Shown one piece after another: positions 22,801 through 35,000 of a DNA stretch of 64,000 bases. The notes under the pieces are model-generated. The model saw only the letters and a program-made list of their open reading frames with translations, searched no databases and was not told where the DNA came from. Each line of letters begins with the position of its first letter. Position 1 is the first letter of the stretch. Source of the stretch: Zantedeschia hybrid cultivar (Eukaryota; Streptophyta; Magnoliopsida; Alismatales; Araceae); NCBI GenBank assembly GCA_030544215.1, contig JARZZO010000001.1, forward strand, positions 68,660,456 through 68,724,455, written 5' to 3'. A program made the position numbers and the translations under genes.

Positions 22801-25370
22801 TCCTGGCCAATGATTCATGGTCTTCTCTTTCTTAACTCGTAAGAGGGAATCCTTTTATTTAATATATTTTGAGGTATCATCCAATTATGCTTATATCATA
22901 GGTGTGCAGGCTTTAAATTATTTGAACAATTGCTTGGAAATATCTAAATGCAAGTTGAAAATTTTGCATAAAACAGGAGTGATAGCAAAATGTCTTGCTG
23001 TTAATCAGGGTTGATACCTTATAGGGTGTTTGGAAACAACTTTGTTTAAGCTACATTTATCATTTTGTTCAAATTTTTAAAAACACTTTATATCAATAGT
23101 TAACATGTTTGGCTAATCTGTTGTCATTTTTAAAATTATGTTTTAGTCTTCCCTGCCTTCCTATATAGAAGCAGCACTGCTTTCTCCCCGTCAGCAGCAG
23201 CCCTCTGCATGCTCACCCTGTCGTGCTGCTTGTGCTCACCTTTCTTCTTCATCTTCTCCCTCCAAGTACCCCTGCTGCTCGTGTCTCAACTTCTTCCCTG
23301 CCTTCTCTTGCGCCCCTTTCCTCTATACTGCGGCTCCCCCCAATAGCTGTCCATGCTGGGCATGTGGCAGCTTCACAGGGCAGGCAAGTAGTTTGGGAGC
23401 ATGAGAGGGAGAGAAGGAAGGTGGAGGAGTAGGGGTGACAACAAGCCGAGCTGCTTGCTTGAGCTCGGCCTAAGCCCACCCCAAGTGCAGTTGTTAAGCT
23501 TGAGCTCGGCTCACTCAGTTTGAGCTTGACTCGAGCTTGGCTCGTTAAAGCAGTTTAACCCAGTGAGAATGAGTCAACCTGGTAGCAGCTGATTCATACT
23601 ACGTTGTGCGTAATCTGGGCAGGAATGTGTCAATTTAAAGAGAAGAGGGGCTGAAGATTTTTTTTTGCGAGTCCCTGATGTGGGACTAGAGTTCCCAAGC
23701 AGGAACTCCATGTGCAACACTGTGCGCACATTTGGGCAGTTCCTGTTTGGGAACTTAATAGTCCAACATTGCCAGTTTAAAAAGTTTCCTGCTTGGGATG
23801 TAATGTTTACGAAAATGGACTGGGCCTGGATGGTGGGTTTTCTTTGGGCTCCATGTTCATGGTGGTGGTTTTGAACCGGATTTGGAACAGACTTCTTGTG
23901 GTGTACAATTAATGCTTTATTTAAATTAATACGTATCTTAATCTTGAGTTGGCTTGCAAGCCAATAGAGCCGAGCCAAGTGATGCTCTGGCTCGTTTAGT
24001 GAAACAAACTTTAATTGGAGAGCTGGAGCTTGGCTTGTTTGACCACTCAAGCTGAGCTGAGCTGAGCTTTACTCAAGCCAGGGTGATGTGAATGTTTGAT
24101 TTCTTAGCAAGCAGACAAGGTGGAGGGGTTTTTGGGTTTGAGATCATGTGTTAGGGGGGAGAAAGATTAGAAGCTCACTATTGGAGCCACAACACGGCTG
24201 GGTGCATCTTTCACAATTAAAACATTATTGGAGTTGTGCTTTTGGGGAAGTTTAAACATAGAGCACAACTTCCTAAAATTAGGGGAGGTGACACTAAACA
24301 GTGTTCTATCCTCATTCTCTCCTTAAATTGAAATTTGAGAGGAAAAGAGCTCGAAAAAGTGCAACCAAACACCCTATTTCCCTCGCTCGTTTATTTTCCC
24401 TGCAGTATGGTCTCTATTCTTCATCAGTTTTGTTTGGGCCTTCTTCATTTTTTTCATATCAAGCTTAATGATTATAGAGGACATCATAGCTTTTTGTTGG
24501 GCACTGGTTGTCTTCCTCTTCTAGAGACACTCAAAGCTTATGGCCGTTTGGGTGTTGCACAGTTGCCAGTCTCTGCCCACATTATTGCTGCCGTTCTCTT
24601 AATAGTTGCTTAAATATTCGGATCAGATCTCTTGTTCGATGTTCCTTTATCATCAAATAGTTTTTGTAAATGAAGATATTTTGCATATTGGTTTTGGTTG
24701 CATGGTGGTTCATGTGCGTCGGGGTGCAATGTTGTAGCATAGTTAGTAGGAGTTGTATATGAACAATGCTTCAATCAACAGATGTGTAACTAAATTACAT
24801 GCTTCGTTGAAACTACATGGCACATTGGTCTCATTGTACATGTTGAAAGTGTCCCACATTTTACTTGCACATGGACCATCCTTGAAACAATGAGCGGCAA
24901 TGTATTTCTGAGGACAACTGTTTCATGTTGATTGAAACTACTGCCACACCCTCATTCTAGTCTCTCGCATCTTCAAGATTTTTAAAATTGTTTTCTCACA
25001 AATGTGGGCGTGGTGTTTGGCAGAATGGCCTTGCAACAAAGGTTGAGAAATCAAGAAAGCAAATGAAGGAAAGAAAGAACAGGGCAAGGAAAGTTCGTGG
25101 TGTCAAGAAGGTATTTTTCAGTTCCTCGCTTTTCACCTGTTACTGTTAGTTTGGAGTTTGGAGAACTATGTTCATCCTTGTCAGATTATTTCCACCACCT
25201 TTTTTTTTCCGGTGGGTGGATGGTGGGGGGTTGTGGTAGTCGGTGGTCTGATCGTATCATTGTTGTTGTGCACTTTCCTCATTTCATCCACAGCTTCATT
25301 CTGATACGGTTTTTCTTTGGATGTTCAGACCAAGGCAGGTGATGCTGCCAAGGCCGGGAAGAAGAAATGA
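19895..25370 (+). CDS. RPS24: 40S ribosomal protein eS24 (RPS24), five exons
   Basis: Small-subunit ribosomal protein used in 40S assembly and 18S pre-rRNA processing. Hand-built exons are 19895-19972, 20055-20096, 20232-20402, 25024-25110 and 25329-25370, all with GT-AG introns in phase 0, giving 139 residues. The family runs about 130-140. The product starts MADTKAAVTIRTRKFMTNRL, then KQFVIDVLHPGRANVSK. The eS24 core FKFRTHFGGGKSTGFGLIYD is at about residues 63-82, followed by a basic Lys/Arg tail (NGLATKVEKSRKQMKERKNR...KAGKKK). Intron 3 is 4,621 bp and carries a Helitron, AT-rich microsatellites and a TIR element. The others are 82-218 bp. All coding exons are intact, so the gene looks functional. 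Convergent with MMS19. Confidence 0.97.
21187..22376 (-). mobile_element. Non-autonomous Helitron in RPS24 intron 3
   Basis: In minus-strand sense it begins TCTATACTATATATAAAAC (from 22376) and ends ...GCCGTGCATCGCACAAG, a short spacer, then CTAG at 21187-21190. The GTGC/GCAC inverted repeat shortly before the end matches the Helitron 3' hairpin, now partly decayed. The base before TC is A and the base after CTAG is T, the expected A|T insertion site without target duplication. The 1.19-kb interior is non-coding and made of (ATT)n, (GAT)n and GAGAGA stretches plus repeated TTATTATCYCATGAGACTATCC units. No Rep/helicase is present, so it depends on an autonomous partner. Confidence 0.7.
21430..22300. 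repeat. ATT/GAT/GA microsatellites and a CATGAGACTATCC-type interspersed unit
   Basis: At least six copies of TTATTAT(C/T)(C/T)CATGAGA(C/T)TATCC or its 'CAAGAGATTG' variant alternate with (TAA)n, (GAT)n and (GA)n runs, for example at 21434, 21535, 21753 and 21956. Repeats lie within the Helitron and give it a satellite-like interior. Confidence 0.8.
23022..24376. mobile_element. Candidate TIR transposon (MITE-like) in RPS24 intron 3
   Basis: TAGGGTGTTTGG at 23022 is mirrored by CCAAACACCCTA ending at 24376. Flanking triplets TTA and TTT almost match a PIF/Harbinger-style TWA duplication. Inside lie GAGCTCG/GCTTGAGC-rich blocks at about 23430-23550 and 23945-24085, which look like another repeat nested in it. 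There is no transposase coding. Ends are short, so the call is tentative. Confidence 0.4.
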
Positions 25371-28043
25371 GCTTGCTTTTCTCGTGGATGCCTACTTTGT
25401 TGGTTGTTTTAATTTTGTTTTATTAGGTCAAATCCGGGAGTCACCTTACGTTTTTGTGAGGTTTTCATGCTCAGGTACATCAAAATCTGATGGTTTAGAA
25501 ACACTTCTCTAAGCGAACATAGTCTTGATTTGTTTCCAACTTGTTTGAAGCTTTTATCTCCTTTTACTATCTCTTTCTGTTGCCTCGCTTCTAATATGGT
25601 ATGCTTAGAACTTAACAGAGCTAAAGGAACATGCCCTAAAGGGCCAAGTGGTGCCTGGTCTTTGTAACAAAGGTTTTAGGTAGTAAGTGTAATAGTGAAA
25701 TTTCTAGATCTGAAATTTAGTATGCTTTTTAATGCGTTTTCACCTCAATTAAAGAGGTCTATTAAGAATTGACATCCATCGGATGCTCTTTTTTTAAGGA
25801 AAGTTGTAACTATTTTTCTAAACTAAAGCTTGTCGTTACCATAAATAATCATCTTCGGCATCACGATTCTTATCTGTGGCATTATAATTTAAATGTGACC
25901 AATGTCATTTTTTATGGGTAAGCATAATAAGGTCATTTTTTACAAAAGCATGCGTTCTGCAATGAATAATCCTCGTCAGCACACATTGCGTGACAATCCC
26001 GCAGTTGGAGTTGGTTGATTGTTGGGTGTCCTATTTCTGAGTGGATGTTGAAATCTGAATTTGTAATTGGTTTGCAGAGTTTTAGCCTTAGCATGCGCCA
26101 CGTTTATCTGCATCCCATTAGTAGCAGGGATGAGCGTATGTTATGCTATTATTTTACAAGGGCAACGATCGGTGATTCCTAGTATCCCGATATAGGTTAT
26201 GTACTTGTTGAATGAAAGTACATGTAACTGGACGAGCAAACCTAATGCTTACGCGTGTTATTATGCAACACCCACGATGTGGGAGCATGGTGCCTCGCAG
26301 GAACGGGTCTCACATCACCGCTTTGTTTCGATTTTCAAGCAAAACGTTCGTACGATGACACGGCAAAAATTGTGTTCAACGCGCAAGATCGGTTTTTGTC
26401 AAGGACGGTTCCAACTTCTAACACGGATAGGATCCATCGTACTAGCAAACTACATGATTGGTTAACCATCCATGGTACTAGCAAAATATGTGAACCACAA
26501 TCGCTAACCATCGGAATAATTAGGAGTACATTTGGACTGTTTAGCATCAAAGTGTATAAAGAAAGCCACAAAGCAGAGTCAACTTGCTGTAGCTTAAAAA
26601 ATATATATATAAAATACACTGTCGGATAAATATTCCCGTTAAGAAATTCCATTCTACTTTATTTTCTGGCCTGAACAATCCAAACGTGTTTGACACAACT
26701 GCATAAACTGTCAAGTGGCAACTGATTGACGTGCTTCTTCAGACGATAAGCGATAGGCATCATTAGAAATGCAGTCCATTAAATATACCAGGGTCCTGAA
26801 AGCAAGGCCCTACATGAACTCATGCGAGGTGCAGAGAAAAATGTACATGAACCAGTATTTGAAGAGGCGATTTCCATTCTGACCACATGTTGCAGGGTTA
26901 AGTTTGTAGTCTCCCGAAGCTTCGCACTTGGTACTAACTTGAACCTGCAAGGAAATCTGCTTCCCTTGAATGGTGATGATGTAGACTGTTCCCTCTGGTA
27001 TCATTTGCCAGTGAAGTAAAGCTTCACTAAATTGCTTCCCTGGACGATAGAATTGCACAATCGGGGGAACCAAGAACAGATCCGCTGCTCTCTGAGTAGC
27101 AACCTAGGACGTGAGCGCCCTTGTAGACCAGAGACACAAATTTGTAAAAACATGTTTGCCGCTGTAACTTACAAAACCAATGACAGAAATGGAGTGCAAA
27201 ATGTGTTCTTGGGAATCAAGGCATTTCCTGCGACAGAGGCCAGCAAGATGGTAAAGGAATTTATTACAATACAAACAATGGAAACACATTTACATGTATC
27301 CACGATGTGCTTTTGGCATGCAAAATCCTTTTGATCCTTAATGTTTTGAACAGCATTTCTTCTTTTCAGTTGTTATTATGAAAGAGGGGATTCTCTGACA
27401 TTCTTCTGACAACTTGGCTAATCCAACGGGCCTGATATGGCCAGTCCAGTGCAATAACAGCAAATCTCCGGTGGGTTGGCTGATTCTCTGCTCATCCAGC
27501 AGATTTTACAACTGATTTAGTTCTTGTCAAAGATTTCTTATTGGCTAGGCCAGATCCCAACCCAAATCAGTCGATTAAGTTCCACTCCTACAGGACTTCA
27601 GCATTGATATACTAGGATTGCTGCACGAGTGGATTTAGACTCTAGCACCATCATGCAAGGATTGCCACATGTTACCCTTTACGAGGATTAAGACTCAGCA
27701 CCATTGTACAAGGATTGCAGCATGTTACCTTTTATGAATGGATATTTTCACCAGTTCACTAATTGTCTCCACTAAACGGGGAAAATTATGGATGATGGTC
27801 AGGTTAGTTGCCTGTTACTGAGTGCTAACTATTTTTCAATTAAGGTAAAAAGGGTCGAAGAAAGTTCAGAGACAAAAACCTGGGCTTCAATAAAATAGAA
27901 GAGCCAGAAAAGAACATGGGTCCATTGAACCAGTGGTGCCGCCACTCTCAGTAATGAAGGCCTCTTGATGCAATTGATGCCCTGTAGTGAATGTCATTGC
28001 ATAAAATCATCTTTTCAGGTAGAGATTATAAGTGACAACACAA
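25371..28043. other. Convergent intergenic region between RPS24 and MMS19
   Basis: Holds the presumed 3' UTRs of both genes. The small open frames at 26199-26652 and 26810-27334 lack recognisable domains. No RNA gene or transposon terminus was supported. Confidence 0.5.
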
Positions 28044-29001
28044 CTAAACAACAAAGGATGCATTTTTGGACCATGCTTGTCGGCATCTAACAGCCTCTAG
28101 ACGAACAGGCCTTTTCGGATCATCCAGAGCCCTTGAGACAGCTCGCAGTACCTGGAAAGATTCATGATAAGTAAATAACAGGAAGTCCATCAGACCACAT
28201 CAAGAAGTAAGAACAACTGAAATAAGAAACAAGTTGCAGTGCGACCGTCTGTCATGAACACACAAACCAAGCCAAGAAACAATTTGAATTTACCTGTGGT
28301 CTCAAGGGATAAATCCTAGGATAAGGAAGCTCTGAGATAGCAAGAAGGCACTGAATTGCCGTTTCACGGACAAGCTGAAATTTGTTGAAAGATGTGAATA
28401 AGAACTTCAAGTTAACAATCAGAGCAAATCCAAAGCAACTTCTCAATCTTCTTGAGTGATTCTGCCTCAAGAAAGATCAAACTAGGATTGTGCATTGACA
28501 GAGTTGATTTTTTTTGGCCCAAAGGAATCCTAAGAGATGGCTCTTTCCCATAAAAAAAAAAGAATATCTATAATCAATGACTGACATTCTTTTAGTATTG
28601 AGAAGGAAATGAAGAAAATAACAAGAGTTCACCATCATGTGAGGATATGAAATGAGTCCAATCAGGCGATTAATGACTGCATGTGCATTCTCTGTTATAG
28701 TTTCTTTTCCTGCATGTCCATAGAACATAAGAATCTCAATAAAATTGTTGGACACATTTAAAAAGATGTAAGGCAACCATATTCCCTATTAAATAGTAAA
28801 TACCTAAAATTCATACTCATCAGAACCTTTTTGGCAGGGGTGACAATAAAGCATACAATATATTACTTAACGGTGATGTATACGAAGGAAGATATCTATA
28901 TCCAAAACAGATGCATCTAAAAGAGGCTGCATGATCAAAAGATTTTTGACCAAATGTTTCTTTATGGCATGTCATAGGAGTACGGGACAGGCAGATCGCA
29001 T

Positions 29002-29047
<46 letters not shown>

Positions 29048-32000
29048 CCCTAACAAATGTAAAAACAAGTCACACTATTCTCATCACAAAAACAGTTAAG
29101 AATCAATGTGTCCATTCCAACTTCTAGTTGAGTGAATGAAGATATTTTACATCATTTGTCTGTATACCTCTGCCAAGGCTCAACAGCACTGATGGATGAA
29201 ACTACTCTTGCACTTGGACAAACTAACGTCATTTCTGCATTTTCTGGCATATCCAGGAAGTGTTTCACTTGAGCAAGAGAAAGTATATAATTTTTTGGGG
29301 GGGGATCATATAACAAATATCAGACAAATATTTATGCTAAGATCATATCATTGACATTAAGAAGACAATAATGTGCAGAATCCTTGCACTTTTGAAACCT
29401 TCTTAGTGATTGCCATTTGACTCGGGATTCAGCATCATAAATCATATTCCACCAATCTGGAGGTGGCTGGAAACAAAAGCAAAGACCTAGAGATTTGGCA
29501 AAGTTTTAGGACTAGTTCTGCCTGACGTCAACCTTCTATGAGGTGGTGCGAAATCCAACGTATCAATAAATTTTGTCTTATGGAGCAATCAGCTAATTTG
29601 GATCTATTTTTGGGTCATAGATCACAGATCCATCTCTTTCCAATAAATTATTATCTTACAGCAACTTGCATGAGTCGTCATGCAAAACTAATCCCAAAAA
29701 CATCAGTTTAAAACACCGAAGTACCAAAACATGATACGAGATTGGTTCATCAAAGAACAAATAAACAATGGGCACTGTTAAAAAAGTTCAAGTACAGGAT
29801 TAAACAATAAATTCAAACGATTGTTATTTTGTGGGACTTTTGGCAAGCATTGTAATGAAATCAAAATGTCTTTGATGACAAAATGTGGACTGTTATTTTT
29901 CAATCATAGCAACAGCTGCCGGTAAAACTGGATAGAGTAAATATCCAAAGGCTGAAAAAGAAAAGCTTACATGTTTATGCACATAAAAGATGCTATTCTG
30001 CTATTCATAGATTGGACATTAAATTAACCAGTATAAATCATGAATCTGTCAACCAATCTCACCATTTTCATCCATGACAATCCCTGACAATACCAACAAT
30101 AAGCTATAAATCATATCCTTATTCAGACTGTCGTAGCTCAGGATGGATAAGGTATCCAGTAAGAACGGAGTGACCTACAGGAGAATATAAGAAATATCAG
30201 AACAGGTGTACCTCAAGATTATTTTCACGAGACATGTAAAATGGAAACACCTCCATTAACTGGGTAACATGTGAAATGATACCTTCCTGGCATCCATGAT
30301 AACAGCTGCTAATGGGGTATTAGCAATAACATGGCCTAAAGTCCGGTACAAGGCAGCCCTAAGACATTGCACAGAACTTAGTGAGAGCCTGACCTTCTCA
30401 AAACAATTAGGAGTTGGATACAGACGTCGTTTGAAATGTTTGGAAAATGCTCTGTAAAAACAACCTTCACGTACAGAAATAGAAAATGAATTTATCTCTT
30501 TCCTATAACAGAACTAAAATTGTTGACATTTCAGGACTACCCTTTTTTTCCCCTTTCAAGATAAGCATACATTTTCGCCTTAAAAAAAAACATACATTAT
30601 ACTGCACACGTTCTGGCCCTTTCTTAACACCAGGCAAAGCTATGAATGCAATAGATTCATGGTAACCCCATCATCAGTGTTGGGTGGGGCTTGTCATCGT
30701 CCTCACGGAGTGAGTATGGTAGAATTCTATTGAGATAAAAGTAAATTTCAGGTTAAAGCACGCACGCACCTGCCTGCCCGCACACCTAACCGCCCATGTG
30801 AGTGCGCGCGCACACACGATAAAAACAGTCTACCATGATGAAAAGCGAAAGAGAATGCAAAGGAAAACAATACTAGTAAAAATGAGAATGGAATAAATAT
30901 ACGGTAAATACTCGTATATACCTTGTCATTGGTGATTTACAGTTCTTTATTGAAGACAACAGAGAGGGCATCACATGTGAAAAGAAGCGTTGTTTGTAAA
31001 GTGGTTTTATAGTTGCATGGAACTTCTTATTTAGACAATCTTCTGAATCCCTTAGGAGAACATGGAATGCATCCGCTGCAGATCTAGCAACAAAAAGGTG
31101 CCTATCCTCCCCATGACCATTTCCCAAAACATTTTCCTCGAATGGCAAGGTCTTCATGGTGTCACCTGAAAGCAAGCATTTGAAAAGAAGCATCATCACT
31201 TTCTCCACTTTTTCATGACCACACATAAGCAAGCCTTTTCCTATCCATGCCACCCCAACTATAGCATGTACCAGGACTTGTCTATCATTAAGGGATGTAT
31301 CAGTAGCACTTGACAGATCCACATCCATTGACAATTTCCTCAATAAGCCATCAATAATTTCTGATAGACCTTTCTCAAATATTAACTCAAGTGGTTCTTC
31401 CAGTGCACAGGCAGTTGGTTTTGTAGCAGCATGTGAGGACCATTTATTAACGAGAGATCCCAATGCTTGAGCTGCTGGAGCATGTCCTTCAAGAATAAAT
31501 AACATAAGCATCTTAATTGTCAAACTTGCATCTTGAATAGGTGTTTCTGGAGAGAGTCCCATCAGTACAGATGCAAATAATGATATAAATAGTTCCTCCT
31601 TTGAAGATAAGCTGGCAACATCAGGGGCAAGTTTGAAGCGCTCTACCCCGATAGAAGAAGAGTCCACTTGTTCCAATGGAAAGCATTTCTTTGACAAGAA
31701 AATACTGGAAGCTTTTTCTACAATCATAATCTGGTGTTCAACTCCACAACCCGCAACAATAAGTTTCATGGTCATCATTAAAGCATCCTGAATGCCCTGT
31801 AAAACAAGCTAAGAAAGTATTGGTCCCACCAACATAATCAAGAAATCTTTATTTGGTTCTTTATGATGATATTCTTGGTGTATGATGTCTTAACAGAAAG
31901 CTCTTCGGTTTGAAGCAGTTTACGTGTACAATGAATTCAAAAAAAATCTTAAGCAACCATACTTAATAACCCACCAAATAACTGAAATACCATGCCATAA

Positions 32001-35000
32001 TTACCTTTTCTTCTAAGAGAGTTTTAAAATCAGTATCTGTTCCCATGTGATTCCAAATATACATAACAAAGCGCATTCCAATCTCTTCAAAGTGCCCAGT
32101 TGTTTTGCACCTGATCCACAACAAGAGGAGATCAGATCAGCAAGAATGAGATGTTCTAACAACTACCAGTACAGAGTAAACCTGATGATGGAAGATGTAT
32201 TGGAAAACAATACATGTTTTCCAAATGCACAACCACATAAAACAATCAAATAAGCTTATTGAATCACTACATAAATCCATACCATGGAAGCAACTTATTG
32301 GAATAGAAATCCAACAGTTGAACTAAGTTCGTTGCAGCCTTTCTCTCTCCCTCCACCTATGCAATAAACAAAATATAATATCAAGCTTAAAAATATACTC
32401 TGAATGGAAAAGAGCCACATATGCGATATGATTAACATACGAAAATCTCCAAGAAACTGGAAAATATAGCTTTTTCCACTTCCCCAATTGCTGTCAACAT
32501 AAAATCTGTTGCTGTAGCACCAACAGAATAAAGAGCCTCCAGTTTCAATGAAAAAGGCATTGCAGAATCAGCAGAATGAAGGACGGAGAGAATGTTTTCA
32601 ACAACAATATTAACATAGCTCGTTTGTTTTTCAGAGTCATGACATTTCTCGATGAACGAGCCAATTTGAGACAAGGCTTCCAATGCCAGTTTCCATAAGG
32701 GTGCATTCTCAAAGCTCCCAGCGACAGTCGCCATGAAGATCATCAAAACATCCTCATAAACAGTTCTTGATAGTTGCAGGGAAGATTTTGGAAATGTTAC
32801 AAGTATCTGCAAGCCCTTCACTGTAAACAATTCCAGAAAAGGAAACATGCGTGTCAAAATATGGAGTACCATTCTTGATTATGGATAAGTAAATGACAAG
32901 TGGCAGCAAAAAGAAACATTTCCCTCCTTGCTGTGTGACACTCTACCCCTCCTACTCCATATCAAACTACTCTTTTTTCCTCTCCTGCTTTCTTCCATAA
33001 TATAGTTATCATTCAAGTCATTCATATGTAGTAGCTACTATATACAATTGGTGTTTTCACCAGAAAACATATCACTTATCTACTCTATGAGATATGCAAT
33101 AAAATTCAATCACAAAGCAAACATAAATAAAGGCATAGTGTTAGGGGATAATGCAGTTTGACATGGGACGTGACTTTTATCAGCAGAGATTGATCCACAC
33201 TCCAAATTAAGATGGACCTACCAATTATAATCAATAAGAAGATCTTCAAGTCCTCTAAAATGCATGGCATCAAACTATAAGTGGTTTTGAATTCTTAATT
33301 TTATACACTTTAATTCTCATAGATAACATCTAATCATTCAGTCTTTTTAAGTATTTTATTATCTCTCCTCAGTTCAATGGATTTAAGTGGTTCCAAAATA
33401 CCAGATGAATTGCCAAGGTGAAACAAACGTGTCCCGGTTTAGACTGTTTAGTCTCCTGGTTGAAACAGTTTGAAAAAAGAAGAGGAGAGCAAGGTTGACT
33501 CCCAGATTAATATGCTAAGAAAGCAATGTGTTAATAGTTTATGTCATTTTAAACCAAAATGATAACTGAAGTGTCTAATCTGACCCATCCTCACCTGTCA
33601 TTATGTATGCAGTTTGTTTTATGTCATGTTTTTTTGTGAGTGAATATTTTTTCTTTGGAAACATGCTCTTGTAATCTACATCTGTAACTATACCCTGAAA
33701 TTAACTTAATTCTTCTTAACACATCTACATTCTACAAAAGAGTTGCATGTATGCCATTGCAGCCAACACCATTTAGTTTTGGGACAGAAGAACCCAGGAT
33801 AATTCACTCCACTCAGCAATAGGCGATAGTCGACTAAAACTAAACCATAGAAACAATTGTGGGGCCATTAGACTCTGATTTTGATCAAATGCAAGTCCAA
33901 CTCAATCAGCACCGGATTCTCTGCTCTTTTTCTTGCTTTGGATAGTTTTACACTGGTAAGTCATTGAAGGCATGCACTGAAGGACATTAAGAGTGAAATA
34001 TAATCCAAAGGAAACCACATTGTCCACCATCAAATGGTGGACCTAGATATTTCCACATAAGCATTATCCATCATGCCCATAATATTGGACTCAATATGCG
34101 ATGGAAAGTTTTTCATAAGCATATGTTTTTTGCTGTAGCATTCCTTATAGATAGATAGAGTTGATTGTACAAATTATTACAAATTTCTAGAAATAAACTT
34201 ATCAAAGTATATGCATTTTTATTTCAAATGCCTTACTTCGACAATCTAGGAGAAGACACTAATGAACCCTTTGGCTTTCTCCACCATTACATCAATGGAT
34301 GTGAGAATTTGACGAGTTTCCTAAATGGATGTTGGAATTTGACAAGCTCACAGTCACCTCACACATATTCCTGTGCATACATCTAATGAAGTCATCACCT
34401 CCATCTCTCTATCCCCATCTACAGACTTTCTACTTTCTCTACCCCCTTCCCCACTTCATGGCATGCACATCAGGTGAGAGGAACACATCATAGATGGCAG
34501 TCACAGAGTCACCTGCAGTGGGAAAGGGATAAGCCCATCCATAGCCACCAAGAGTTGAGGCACGACAAACTGAGTGAACCACATGTGCATTATGAGTGCC
34601 GATGTTAACAGTGGCAGAGGACATACAGATTGGTGGTGTGACTGGTGTCTCTGTACTGTTTGTGTGGAGAGTGGAGCTGTAAGCATGTCTTATTGTTGTT
34701 TAGCAACAGGCCTAAAAGGCCACAGCTTCAATGATTGCCCATCTCTAAGGAAGCCTCATTGTTCAGCGATGTCACCTTAACCCATGACTAATGCTCCCTT
34801 CTGAAAAAATCAATGACGGCTTCTTTAGATATCAAAAGATTTGAGAAGGTTCCAATTAGTCGAGGGACTGGTCTCAATATATGTGTAATACATGTAAAAA
34901 GCTGTTTTTATCATAATTACCTTTATTTAATTGGTAGAAAGTTCAAGGACATCCCTAGTGAGAGAAGTCAAATTTAACTGAAGTTCCAGAAAGAACATAT

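Noticed and set aside
23430..24085. GAGCTCG-rich blocks as a separate gene or MITE
   Set aside because: Ends could not be defined; kept only as interior of the TIR candidate.
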